A stretch of DNA of 64,000 nucleotides, from the NCBI RefSeq assembly GCF_003020585.1, contig NZ_PXUE01000001.1, positions 682,001 through 746,000 on the forward strand. The letters run 5' to 3'. Below the pieces are notes generated by a model. It was not told the origin of the DNA. It searched no databases and saw only the letters and a list, made by a program, of their open reading frames with translations. The position numbers were made by a program, and so were the translations under genes. Positions 34,987-43,471 of the stretch are shown here, one piece after another. The stretch's first letter is position 1. Every line of letters begins with the position of its first letter. Source of the DNA: Chryseobacterium aurantiacum (GTDB lineage: Bacteria > Bacteroidota > Bacteroidia > Flavobacteriales > Weeksellaceae).

Positions 34987-36237
34987 ATGAAAGGACAGAA
35001 TAAACTTTTTATAGCAATTATCATTGCGCTTATCCTGGGAGTAGGGATTGGAGGAATTGTACACGTGCAGTATCCCGAAAGTGCAGAACCTTTTTCCAAG
35101 AATATAAAACTACTTGGAACTGTTTTCATCAGATTGGTACAAATGATTATTGCGCCTTTGGTTTTTACTACCCTGGTAGTGGGGATTGCTAAAATGAGCG
35201 ACATTAAAATGATTGGAAGGGTAGGAACAAAGGCAATGCTTTGGTTCATCTCTGCTTCTTTGATTTCCCTTTTCATAGGATTGATCCTTGTGAACTGGCT
35301 GGAGCCGGGGCATGTTACCAAATTACCTATTCAGGATGTTGCTTCTGCTGATGAACTTCTTAAAAGCAGCAAGAGTTTTTCTCTGGAAGACTTTGTAAAG
35401 CACATGATCCCTAAAAGTTTATTTGAAGCCTTTGCTACAAATGAAGTATTACAGATTGTAGTATTTGCTATTATGTTTGGAGTGGCTTTGGCGAATTTGG
35501 GTGAGGATTACTCTAAACCTGTTGTTAAGCTTTTCGATATTATGGCTCATGGTATCCTTAAAATGGTAGGGTATATCATGTGGTTTGCTCCGCTTGGGGT
35601 ATTGGGAGCTATTGCAGCTGTAGTGGCTACCAATGGTTTTGAAATATTTAAAGTATATGCTATCTACTTAAGAGACTTTTTCTTTGCGCTGGGCGTACTT
35701 TGGCTGGTGCTTTTATTGGTAGGATACTTTATCTTAGGAAACCGTTTATTTGATTTATTAAAAAGAATTAAAGAACCATTATTGATTGCTTTCTCTACAA
35801 CAAGTTCCGAAGCTGTATTCCCTAAATTGGTGGAAGAGCTGGAAAAATTCGGTTGTAACAGCAGAGTAGTATCTTTTATTTTACCTTTAGGATATTCTTT
35901 CAACCTGGATGGAAGTATGATGTACATGACGTTTGCGTCTATCTTCATTGCTCAGATTTACGGTATTGAGATGACTATCGGGCAGCAGATCACCATGCTT
36001 TTGGTATTGATGCTTACCTCTAAGGGAATTGCGGGTGTTCCAAGAGCTTCATTGGTAATCATTGTAGCAACTTGTTCCATGTTCGGAATTCCACCAGAAG
36101 GGATTGCTTTAATCCTACCAATTGACCATTTCTGCGATATGGGAAGAAGTATGACTAACGTGTTAGGAAATACACTGGCTACTTCTGCAGTATCAAAATG
36201 GGAAGGCCAATTAACCGAACCTTTAGATAAAATTTAA
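34987..36237 (+). CDS. Dicarboxylate/amino acid:cation symporter (DAACS family)
   Basis: A 416-residue glutamate/aspartate/C4-dicarboxylate transporter of the GltPh fold, with eight membrane helices and two re-entrant hairpins. The signature segments are AFSTTSSEAVFPKL (hairpin 1 serine-rich tip, about 265-278), the GYSFNLDGSMMYM helix 7 motif (about 303-315) and the hairpin 2/helix 8 region with SKGIAGVPRASLV (about 337-349) and PIDHFCDMGRSMTNVLGN. The Arg/Cys pattern in helix 8 that sorts substrates is not clear enough to choose between amino acids and dicarboxylates. It is followed after 6 bases by a 2-oxoglutarate oxygenase gene. Confidence 0.93.
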   Translation: MKGQNKLFIAIIIALILGVGIGGIVHVQYPESAEPFSKNIKLLGTVFIRLVQMIIAPLVFTTLVVGIAKMSDIKMIGRVGTKAMLWFISASLISLFIGLILVNWLEPGHVTKLPIQDVASADELLKSSKSFSLEDFVKHMIPKSLFEAFATNEVLQIVVFAIMFGVALANLGEDYSKPVVKLFDIMAHGILKMVGYIMWFAPLGVLGAIAAVVATNGFEIFKVYAIYLRDFFFALGVLWLVLLLVGYFILGNRLFDLLKRIKEPLLIAFSTTSSEAVFPKLVEELEKFGCNSRVVSFILPLGYSFNLDGSMMYMTFASIFIAQIYGIEMTIGQQITMLLVLMLTSKGIAGVPRASLVIIVATCSMFGIPPEGIALILPIDHFCDMGRSMTNVLGNTLATSAVSKWEGQLTEPLDKI

Positions 36238-36243
36238 ATTATA

Positions 36244-36966
36244 ATGAGTTTAAAAAACTTAGAAACTTATAAAAGCCATATTCAAGAATATGGCTTTTCC
36301 ATTATAAATGATGTTTTTTCTGTCGATGAAGTAGAAAAAATAATCAGTGTTTTGAACGGTATAGATACTTCACGGGAAAATTTTAGAAAATCTGATGACC
36401 TTTTTGCGATAAGACAGTTCTTGAAAGAAATTCCGGAAATAAAGGACCTCATCTTTAATGATAACATTCAACGAATCATTACAGAAATATTTGGAGAAAA
36501 ATATTTTGTTGTAAAAAGTATCTATTTTGATAAACCTGAAACATCCAATTGGTATGTTGCTTATCATCAGGATCTGACCATTTCTGTAGATAAAAAGTTG
36601 GAACTTCCCAATTTTGGACCTTGGACTACAAAACAAAATCAGTTTGCCGTACAACCTCCCTTGAATATTTTAGAGAATATTTACACCATCAGGATTCATT
36701 TAGATGATACAGATGAAAATAATGGAGCTTTAAAAGTGGTTCCAAAATCCCATTCCAAGGGGATTTATAGACCGGAAACCATAGATTGGTCAATAGAAAC
36801 AGAAGATATCTGTAATGTAGAAAAAGGTGGAATTATGCTGATGAAACCTCTCACGCTACATGGTTCAAACAGAACAACTAATGGAAAGAAAAGAAGAGTA
36901 ATCCATATTGAATTTTCAGATATGGAGCTTCCGGAGGTTCTTCAATGGTCTGAAAGAATGAATTAA
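36244..36966 (+). CDS. Phytanoyl-CoA dioxygenase (PhyH) family oxygenase
   Basis: The 240-residue protein is an Fe(II)/2-oxoglutarate oxygenase. The metal triad is H108 and D110 (AYHQD) and H206 (LTLHGS), with R218 (KRRVIHIEF) for 2-oxoglutarate; IRIHLDDTDENNGALKVVPKSH is the family's characteristic beta-strand segment. Members hydroxylate free amino acids, ectoine or lipid substrates. With only 6 bases to the symporter stop it surely shares that transcript, so an imported amino acid or dicarboxylate is a reasonable but unproven substrate. Confidence 0.87.
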   Translation: MSLKNLETYKSHIQEYGFSIINDVFSVDEVEKIISVLNGIDTSRENFRKSDDLFAIRQFLKEIPEIKDLIFNDNIQRIITEIFGEKYFVVKSIYFDKPETSNWYVAYHQDLTISVDKKLELPNFGPWTTKQNQFAVQPPLNILENIYTIRIHLDDTDENNGALKVVPKSHSKGIYRPETIDWSIETEDICNVEKGGIMLMKPLTLHGSNRTTNGKKRRVIHIEFSDMELPEVLQWSERMN

Positions 36967-36989
36967 AATATGGTATAAATTATAAATTG

Positions 36990-37011
36990 GCCTCTTCAAA
37001 AATGAAGAGGC
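36990..37011 (+). terminator. Terminator-like hairpin after the PhyH gene
   Basis: A perfect 9-bp stem (GCCTCTTCA at 36990-36998 with TGAAGAGGC at 37003-37011), 4-base loop. The T-run is short (TATTAT), so termination may be partial. Confidence 0.68.
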
Positions 37012-37065
37012 TATTATGATACTGAATAATACTGAATGATGGGTTTTCCATTTATTATAAGTGTA

Positions 37066-38019
37066 TTATTTTACAGCAATTTCATCAATAAAGATATAAG
37101 CTTCTCCGCCGGCTCCCTTATGCGATTTCGGAAGTTTCCCAAAGTAATAAGCTTTTACTTTAAGATATCTTGCTTCCGTAGGAAGAATTTCTGTGGTGAA
37201 ATCCTTGATTTGTATTTGTTCATCTTTAGGATCAATATCATTATCAATTGTTTTTAAAAGGATAAAATCTTTTCCATTCATCGAAGCATAATATTCCACT
37301 TTTTTAGGCATCAGAATCAGGGCTTTACTGTCCTGAAGATAAGTAGAGGTTAATGTTGTAAGTTGTTGAGGAGATTTAAAATCAATAACAGCTTCAAAAT
37401 TTTGCCCCTGATATCCTTGCCATTCACCTCTTTGCCAGTTTATATCCCCTCTTATTCCGTCAATTAAAGCAAGCTTCCCACTGGCTGTATATTGTGGAGC
37501 TGCTTTTGAAAGTGTATTGATATCCCAGTAATTAGGTCTTCTATTAAAGCTGGCCGTAATGATTGTGCTTTTTTCACCCTTTCTTTCTGCATAGGCCTTA
37601 ACCTGAGTGGTCTTACTGATCATAAATGGTCTTTTGTAAGCAGTGAATTTTTTTCTTTTGTTAGCATCACTTGCATCTATGGTCATATAATAAATTTTAT
37701 CGCGAGGATTCTGTGACGTAATTTCAACTTTAGTAGAAAAATCAAAGATTCTGTCTGCTGAGATCATCGGAGAATCTGTCTGTTGAATATATTTTAAATC
37801 TTCAATGGATTGTACATTTTCAAAGTCTGTTTTTTTTATTTCTGTCTTGCCTATATTTTGGGTAATGAGCCTGGTGTTTTGAGATAATTGTACCATTCCA
37901 AACACAGTGGCAGCTCCATGTTCTTCGGTACCAATAAAAGAATTTATAGATTGAGAATAGTTTTGCGCGTAAATGATTTGGGTAATGAATAAAGAGAATA
38001 CAACGAGTCTGCTTTTCAT
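37066..38019 (-). CDS. Secreted protein, probable GH92 mannosidase relic with FN3-like and F5/8-type C domains
   Basis: The 317-residue product has a signal peptide (about 1-18). Residues about 23-50 (NSFIGTEEHG, FGMVQLSQNTR) match the N-terminal signature of GH92 alpha-mannosidases (NPFIGTGGHG...FGMVQLSPDTR), but the about 600-residue catalytic core that should follow is absent. Instead the protein goes straight into a chitobiase-C/FN3-associated-like module (about 85-170, ISADRIFDF, KAYAERKGEKS) and an F5/8-type C (discoidin) domain (about 175-317), the tail modules often found at the C-terminus of this group's GH92 and GH20 enzymes. The frame is open, so the shortened protein could be made as a carbohydrate-binding protein. 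Confidence 0.62.
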   Translation of the reverse strand: MKSRLVVFSLFITQIIYAQNYSQSINSFIGTEEHGAATVFGMVQLSQNTRLITQNIGKTEIKKTDFENVQSIEDLKYIQQTDSPMISADRIFDFSTKVEITSQNPRDKIYYMTIDASDANKRKKFTAYKRPFMISKTTQVKAYAERKGEKSTIITASFNRRPNYWDINTLSKAAPQYTASGKLALIDGIRGDINWQRGEWQGYQGQNFEAVIDFKSPQQLTTLTSTYLQDSKALILMPKKVEYYASMNGKDFILLKTIDNDIDPKDEQIQIKDFTTEILPTEARYLKVKAYYFGKLPKSHKGAGGEAYIFIDEIAVK

Positions 38020-38341
38020 AACTGTATGATTTTATAAAAGCGAATATATTGAAAATACCGGGCCAAAAACTCGGAATATGAATTGCACAAAATAAGATCT
38101 AAGAACTATGGTTATGTTCCATGAATGTTTGAGAAAGAAAAGGAATGTAGAGTCTGTTTTATTTTATAGGAATATATTCACGGGATAATTAATACTGTCT
38201 CGCCGTGAAAAAGGTTGAATAGTTTTATTACTCAAATATACTTAAATCAGGGGAGGAATTTTCCTATTCTGATTTTTTTTCAAAACTACTTTTAAAAGAT
38301 GATATAAGAAACCATAACTTGAGGTTGGTTTACCTCCAAAA
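38020..38341. other. 322-bp intergenic region with two hairpins
   Basis: No gene is supported here. It holds a 7-bp stem with a 19-base loop (TTCACGG at 38177-38183 with CCGTGAA at 38203-38209) and, at 38244-38280, a terminator-like hairpin pointing to the plus strand although no plus-strand gene precedes it. No complete TTG-N17-20-TAnnTTTG promoter was found on either strand. Confidence 0.5.
38244..38280 (+). terminator. Orphan terminator-like hairpin
   Basis: Stem AAATCAG (38244-38250) with CTGATTT (38269-38275), plus inner AGGAA/TTCCT (38254-38258 with 38261-38265), followed by a run of eight T. Oriented to the plus strand, while the flanking genes (ending 38342 and starting 38019) are both on the minus strand. 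Confidence 0.5.
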
Positions 38342-38761
38342 CTATACATGAGAAATCATGACAATCGCATCATTCGTATTCACAATTCTATGACTCACAT
38401 CACCCGTAGAAAGTGTTTTTTGAATAATAATATGATGGGAGTATGCCTGTACCGCTGCTAAAATTTTTGGATTGTCTCGGGCTGCACATAGCGCTGTATC
38501 ACAACCTTTTAATTCAAGTTCCTCAAGTAAGCTTTTTAGACTCTTGCCTGCTCCCTTGACATAATCACCCATTCCTACAAAGCCGACTTTCTTACCCTCT
38601 TTTTCCAAAATATCGGTAAAGTCTTTATTATTAGAATTTCCCAAAACCCTGAAATTCCCGGGCACTTGTACATATCCATCCCTAAGCAGAAAAGTATATG
38701 CAATATTAACTGTATGTGATTTTCCAGTATCTTTTGCTCCTGATAATGTTATTACTTTCAT
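38342..38761 (-). CDS. Small P-loop protein of unknown function
   Basis: The 139-residue protein has a Walker A motif right at its N-terminus (LSGAKDTGKSHT, G8 to S15), as in kinases and GTPases, and a possible second nucleotide-contact region FVGMGDYVKG (about 60-70), where the Gly-Asp may act like a Walker B or switch. The middle (GKSLKSLLEELELKGCDTALCAARDN) and the tail with paired His (SHHIIIQKT) do not match a family I know. It is short for an ATPase, has no membrane segment and stands alone. It may be a nucleotide-dependent regulator; function is open. Confidence 0.65.
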   Translation of the reverse strand: MKVITLSGAKDTGKSHTVNIAYTFLLRDGYVQVPGNFRVLGNSNNKDFTDILEKEGKKVGFVGMGDYVKGAGKSLKSLLEELELKGCDTALCAARDNPKILAAVQAYSHHIIIQKTLSTGDVSHRIVNTNDAIVMISHV

Positions 38762-38990
38762 GTGTTTTATTTTTTTTGCCTATAAATTTTACTGAATTAT
38801 TTCTGTCGTTTTGAATAAAATGAACCTAAAGATACATTTATCTAGAGTGTATTTTAAGAATATTTACAAGAAGTTGATGGAATGTAGAATTTATTGTATG
38901 GTAACTATAGAATTGTTTTTAACATTAAAATAAGAGACTGCATGTAACAAACAGGAGTCATTGATTGTTCTATTAAAAACAACCATAGAA

Positions 38991-41333
38991 ATGAAGAGAA
39001 CATTACTTTCAGCGATGATACTGTTGCCACTGGCCATATTTTCTCAGACAGTTACAGGAAAAATTACTCAGGCTGGAAGTACGGTTTCCTATATTGAGGT
39101 GATAGCAGTGAAGGATCAGAAAAAGCAGACTGCCATTTCAGATGAAAAAGGAAATTACACGCTGAAACTTTTTGAAAACGGGAATTACAATATAAAATTA
39201 ATACAGGAGGGCACAGAAATATCCAGCATGGATGTTGTGGTGAATGGTGAAGTAAAGCAGGATTTCTTTATTGAAAGGAAAAATGAAAAACAGATTGAGG
39301 GAGTTACTCTTACTGCCAGAAAAAAACTGATCGAGAGAAAAGCCGACAGATTGGTTTTTAATGTGAGTAATTCTGTAGCATCACAAGGAATGGATGGAGC
39401 AGATGCCCTTGCCACAACCCCCTTGGTAAAGGTAGACGATAACGCAGGAGTTTCAATTGCGGGGAAAAGTGGAGTATCAGTGATGATTAACGAAAGAATC
39501 CTGAACCTCTCATCTGCAGAACTCGTTACCTATCTTAAAAGCCTCAGATCAGAAAATATAGAAAAAATTGAAGTCATTACCACTCCTCCGGCCAAGTATG
39601 AAGCGCAGGGAAATAGTGGACTTATCAATATCGTTCTCAAGAAAAATCAAAACCTTGGATGGAGCGGAAGCCTTACAACAAGTCTTCAACAGCAAACCTA
39701 CACTGCATTTTCGAACAGCGCAACAATCAATTATCAGAATGAAAAGCTGCGTTCTTCCCTGAAATTAAGACAAAATAAATACGAAAAGCATTCCTTTGAA
39801 AACTATTGGATAGAGGGAGCAGAGGGACTTAAAAGTCGTGATGACAGAAGAGATTTTGGAGATGGGCTTGGAGCCAACCTAAGTATTGATTATCAGTTGG
39901 GAAAAAAATCCAACGTCGGATTTATTTATGACTATGGATTTGGACATTCCAATATGGATATTGAAAATACCTCAGATTATTTTCAAAATGAAATATATAC
40001 CAATACATTATCTACCGATGCGGAACACAGAGGGAAAACCACCCAGCATACGGTAAGTGCGTATTACGACCTTAAATTTGGAAAACAGGATAATAAACTA
40101 AGTATCACAGGAAATTATTTTTCTAACAACCCTAAGAATATCATCGATTTTACAACAACGGAAAATTCAGGAAATAATTTTGTCGTAAAGTCCCCATCCA
40201 TGGTGGATTATAAAATATATTCTGGGCAGGCAGATCTTACGCTGCCTTATCAGTTTGCAAAGACAGAGGCTGGGGTGAAGTTCACTAATTTTGATAATAA
40301 TTCAAGTATTTTCTACCAAAACCTGAATAATGGAAGTTATGTTACAGACCCGCTAAAGAGCAATGAATTTGAATATAATGAGAAAAATTATGCAGCCTAC
40401 ATAAGCCTTGAAAAATCATTCAACGAAAAATGGTCTGCAAAGGCAGGACTTCGTTATGAATATTCTACAGTCAACGGAAACTCTCTGACATCTGGAGAAC
40501 AGACAGAAAATTCCTATGGTAAATTCTTTCCAACAGCTTATGTTACCTATAAAAGTGATGAAAGCAATACATTCAACCTGAATTATTCCAAAAGGATCAA
40601 CAGACCTGGTTTTCGTGCCATCAACCCTTATCGCTGGTATATCAATATTAATTCTTACTTCACGGGAAATCCTTTATTGAAGCCATCCATCAATCATAAT
40701 TTTGAATTTTCACACGTTTATAAAGGAAAGCTGTCTACTTCTGTTTATTTCCAGAGAACACTGGATGCATTCGGTCAGGTAGCAAGCCTGTCCGGAGAGA
40801 GCAGAACCAGTACATTTTTCAATTTTTATAATCAGAATAATATTGGAGTTACTCTTAATTATTCGGATACATTCCTGAAGTTTTGGGAAGCCAACTACTC
40901 TGCAGATGTTTCCTATATGAGTACCGAGGTTTTTGCCACTGATGCCTTGTCTAAAAAAGGATACGGCTATGATTTTGATTTTCAGAATAATTTTTCACTG
41001 AATAAAAGTAAAACCATTCAGCTGATTCTTAACTATTGGTTCCGTTTACCATCTAACTCCGGAAATGTGTACATGGATTTTGCAGGAAATTTTACCTCTG
41101 GCATTAAAATAAGCCTCATGGAAAAAAATCTCCAGATCAATGCAATGGTGTCTGATATTTTTAAGCAATCAAGAAGTATCGGAGAAATTTATTATTCCAC
41201 AGGAACTCATTCCTACAACAATTATTATGATGCCCGAAGACTTACGTTATCTGCAACCTATACTTTTGGAAACAAAAAAGTGAAAGGATCCGGCAGAAAT
41301 GTAAACTTTGATGAAAAATACAGGGCGAATTGA
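38991..41333 (+). CDS. TonB-receptor-like outer-membrane beta-barrel protein
   Basis: A 780-residue outer-membrane protein: signal peptide (MKRTLLSAMILLPLAIFSQ), a carboxypeptidase-regulatory-like domain (about 20-95), a plug-like domain (about 110-215; ATTPLVKVDDNAGVSI, GKSGVSVMINER, YEAQGNSGLINIVLKK) and a beta-barrel (about 220-780) of the OMP_b-brl_3 type. The motif NSGLINIVLKK is typical of this family. It is a paralogue in architecture of the protein at 31036-33753. Ligand unknown; no SusD or siderophore gene is nearby. ATG 38991 is chosen over the frame opening at 38961 because it begins a clean signal peptide. Confidence 0.89.
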   Translation: MKRTLLSAMILLPLAIFSQTVTGKITQAGSTVSYIEVIAVKDQKKQTAISDEKGNYTLKLFENGNYNIKLIQEGTEISSMDVVVNGEVKQDFFIERKNEKQIEGVTLTARKKLIERKADRLVFNVSNSVASQGMDGADALATTPLVKVDDNAGVSIAGKSGVSVMINERILNLSSAELVTYLKSLRSENIEKIEVITTPPAKYEAQGNSGLINIVLKKNQNLGWSGSLTTSLQQQTYTAFSNSATINYQNEKLRSSLKLRQNKYEKHSFENYWIEGAEGLKSRDDRRDFGDGLGANLSIDYQLGKKSNVGFIYDYGFGHSNMDIENTSDYFQNEIYTNTLSTDAEHRGKTTQHTVSAYYDLKFGKQDNKLSITGNYFSNNPKNIIDFTTTENSGNNFVVKSPSMVDYKIYSGQADLTLPYQFAKTEAGVKFTNFDNNSSIFYQNLNNGSYVTDPLKSNEFEYNEKNYAAYISLEKSFNEKWSAKAGLRYEYSTVNGNSLTSGEQTENSYGKFFPTAYVTYKSDESNTFNLNYSKRINRPGFRAINPYRWYININSYFTGNPLLKPSINHNFEFSHVYKGKLSTSVYFQRTLDAFGQVASLSGESRTSTFFNFYNQNNIGVTLNYSDTFLKFWEANYSADVSYMSTEVFATDALSKKGYGYDFDFQNNFSLNKSKTIQLILNYWFRLPSNSGNVYMDFAGNFTSGIKISLMEKNLQINAMVSDIFKQSRSIGEIYYSTGTHSYNNYYDARRLTLSATYTFGNKKVKGSGRNVNFDEKYRAN

Positions 41334-41342
41334 TTCGTGAAA

Positions 41343-41798
41343 TTAGACCTCGCCTTCCAAAAAGTTATTAAGATATTCCACCTTATGACTTTCATACCTT
41401 GCAGTTCCCAGGTGCTTTTTCCATGCCTGGGACTCATGGTAAACTATTCCCATTTCCCAGACACAATAAGTCGGGAGGTGGGTTTTGTTTCTGTCCCATA
41501 TCTCAAATTTTCCGGAACCGTCATAGTAGACACTTTCCCATAATTCATTCTCATTGCGCCATGTACAGACCAAAAGAAGGTAATTATCTCCGCATCGATG
41601 CAGGATGACAAAACCAAGATCATCCCTATTTTGGAAGTTTTCCCGGGCATTTTCAATGCATACTTTAGCATGATAAATGTCTTGTGAAGAAACCTCCGTA
41701 GGCTCTTTTGCCAGATCATACCATTTAAATCTTGTTTCTCCTACAGTGAAGATTCCTTTGGGAGAGGCTTGTTTGGATGGATAAGCAGTAGTTTCCAT
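41343..41798 (-). CDS. Protein of unknown function, 151 residues
   Basis: I do not recognise a family. The product is soluble (no signal, no membrane segment), unusually rich in Trp and Tyr (FKWYDLAKEP, CTWRNENELWESVYYDG, YCVWEMGIVYHESQAWKKHL), with three Cys. The pattern of alternating aromatic strands suggests a compact alpha/beta fold. It converges on the barrel gene with only 9 bases between the stops and no hairpin there. Its own start is the ATG at 41798. Confidence 0.65.
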   Translation of the reverse strand: METTAYPSKQASPKGIFTVGETRFKWYDLAKEPTEVSSQDIYHAKVCIENARENFQNRDDLGFVILHRCGDNYLLLVCTWRNENELWESVYYDGSGKFEIWDRNKTHLPTYCVWEMGIVYHESQAWKKHLGTARYESHKVEYLNNFLEGEV

Positions 41799-41919
41799 AG
41801 ATTTTGTTTTGCGGTTGATGATGAGTTAGGATAAAAATAGAATAAACAAAATTTTTAACGATCTGATTTATCACCTGATATTATAGATTTTATTGATTCT
41901 AAATTATCGAAAAAATCCG

Positions 41920-41927
41920 TAAATTTG
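41920..41927 (+). promoter_or_regulatory. -7 element (TAAATTTG) before the mrp operon
   Basis: Matches TAnnTTTG 18 bases before the ATG at 41946. A TTG at 41893-41895 has a spacing of 24, longer than usual. Confidence 0.5.
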
Positions 41928-41945
41928 TAAACAATTTATATTTAT

Positions 41946-43052
41946 ATGTTGACGAAAGAAAAGGTTCAAGATTTCCTTAAAGAAATAGAAGTAGACGATT
42001 TGGTGAATAATCTTCAGATAATGGGTAACGATGTTTATATTGACATGACCGCTCATTCGCCTGCAATGCACGAAAAGAAAAAACTGGAAGCTGCAATGAA
42101 ACAGGCTTTTGCCAGTGAGTTTGGAGAAGACATTCATTTAAAACTTAAAATTGCTTCTCCGGAACCTAGTGAAATTCAGCAAAGTCAGATCAAGGGAAAA
42201 CAAATTCCCGGAATTCAAAATATTATCGCTATTGCTTCCGGTAAAGGAGGAGTAGGGAAGTCTACAGTTTCTGCAAATATGGCAGTAACATTGGCTAAAA
42301 TGGGCTTTAAAGTGGGATTATTGGATGCAGACATCTATGGTCCTTCAGTTCCTACAATGTTTGATACAGAGGGCGAAAAACCAGTTTCTGTAGAAGTAAA
42401 CGGAAAGAGCATGATGAAGCCTATTGAGAATTATGGTGTGAAAATGCTTTCAATAGGATATTTTTCAGGAGCAAACCAGGCAGTAGTTTGGAGAGGTCCA
42501 ATGGCTTCAAAAGCATTGAATCAAATGATCAGAGATGCGGCTTGGGGTGAATTGGATTTCCTATTAATAGATCTTCCTCCGGGAACAGGTGATATCCACT
42601 TGTCAATTATTCAGGAGGTGCCTGTAACAGGTGCGGTGATTGTAAGTACACCTCAGCATGTTGCACTGGCAGACGTAAGAAAAGGGATTGCAATGTTCCA
42701 GATGGAGAGCATCAATATTCCGGTTCTTGGTTTAATCGAAAATATGGCGTATTTTACACCGGAAGAACTTCCTGAAAATAAATATTATATCTTTGGAAAC
42801 CAGGGAGCACAATATCTTGCAGAAGATCTTGGAATTCCGGTATTAGGAGAGATTCCTTTGATCCAAAGCATCAGAGAAGCAGGAGATGTAGGAAGACCGG
42901 CAGCGCTTCAGGAAGGGTCTAAAATTTCAGAAATCTATACTGAAACAGCAAGAAAAATGGTAGAAAGTCTGGTAGAAAGAAATAAAAGTCTTCCGCCAAC
43001 TGAAGCCGTGAAGATTTCTACAATGGCAGGATGCTCACCAAAAGCAAAATAA
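41946..43052 (+). CDS. Mrp/ApbC-type iron-sulfur cluster carrier ATPase
   Basis: The 368-residue protein has an N-terminal MIP18/DUF59-like domain (about 1-75) and a P-loop ATPase of the Mrp/NBP35 family (about 93-340): deviant Walker A SGKGGVGKST (98-107), DADIYGPSVP (about 124-133) and DLPPGTGDIHL (about 211-221). It delivers iron-sulfur clusters to target proteins. The CxxC usually found after ENMSYF is missing: the sequence reads ENMAYFTPEELPENKYYIFG. A single Cys (AGCSPKAK) is at the C-terminus. The NifU-C gene follows after 48 bases, making an iron-sulfur module. Confidence 0.94.
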   Translation: MLTKEKVQDFLKEIEVDDLVNNLQIMGNDVYIDMTAHSPAMHEKKKLEAAMKQAFASEFGEDIHLKLKIASPEPSEIQQSQIKGKQIPGIQNIIAIASGKGGVGKSTVSANMAVTLAKMGFKVGLLDADIYGPSVPTMFDTEGEKPVSVEVNGKSMMKPIENYGVKMLSIGYFSGANQAVVWRGPMASKALNQMIRDAAWGELDFLLIDLPPGTGDIHLSIIQEVPVTGAVIVSTPQHVALADVRKGIAMFQMESINIPVLGLIENMAYFTPEELPENKYYIFGNQGAQYLAEDLGIPVLGEIPLIQSIREAGDVGRPAALQEGSKISEIYTETARKMVESLVERNKSLPPTEAVKISTMAGCSPKAK

Positions 43053-43100
43053 TAATAACTTTCAATCAAATTTGAAAAAACCGAATTGAACTGAAAAAAT

Positions 43101-43349
43101 ATGGAAACAAACATAACGCACGAAGATACAGTAACGAGAGTAATGGAAGCTTTGGAAAGCATCAGACCGTTTTTGAATAAAGACGGAGGTGATATTGAGC
43201 TTATTGACGTGAAAGATAATCAGGTTTTTGTAAAACTTCTGGGTAACTGTTCCGGGTGCTCGTTAAATTTTTCAACCCTAAAGCTAGGCGTGGAAAATAC
43301 AATTAAACAACATGCACCGGAAATTGAAAAGGTAATCAACGTAGAATAA
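43101..43349 (+). CDS. NifU C-terminal domain (Nfu-type) iron-sulfur scaffold
   Basis: The 82-residue protein is a stand-alone Nfu domain. It begins VMEALESIRPFLNKDGGDIELIDV and carries the cluster-binding C50 and C53 (GNCSGCSLNFSTLK). Two subunits share one [4Fe-4S] cluster in the family. Following Mrp on the same transcript, it could hand clusters to or from the Mrp dimer. It ends at a terminator at 43371-43404. Confidence 0.94.
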   Translation: METNITHEDTVTRVMEALESIRPFLNKDGGDIELIDVKDNQVFVKLLGNCSGCSLNFSTLKLGVENTIKQHAPEIEKVINVE

Positions 43350-43370
43350 TTTATATCTGAGATATTTTTA

Positions 43371-43404
43371 AAGACAGGCTTTTTACAATGCCTGTCTTTT
43401 TTAT
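43371..43404 (+). terminator. Terminator of the mrp-nfu operon
   Basis: Perfect 9-bp stem (AAGACAGGC at 43371-43379 with GCCTGTCTT at 43390-43398), 10-base loop, then TTTTTTATTTT. Confidence 0.88.
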
Positions 43405-43471
43405 TTTCTGTAAAAAGAGCCTGATAACAATAAGTTACCAAGCCCTAAAACAATTAATCTGAAAAATATAA

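Noticed and set aside
38244..38280. Terminator of the P-loop gene on the minus strand
   Set aside because: On the minus strand the T-run precedes the hairpin instead of following it, so the structure fits only the plus strand; it is reported as an orphan hairpin instead.
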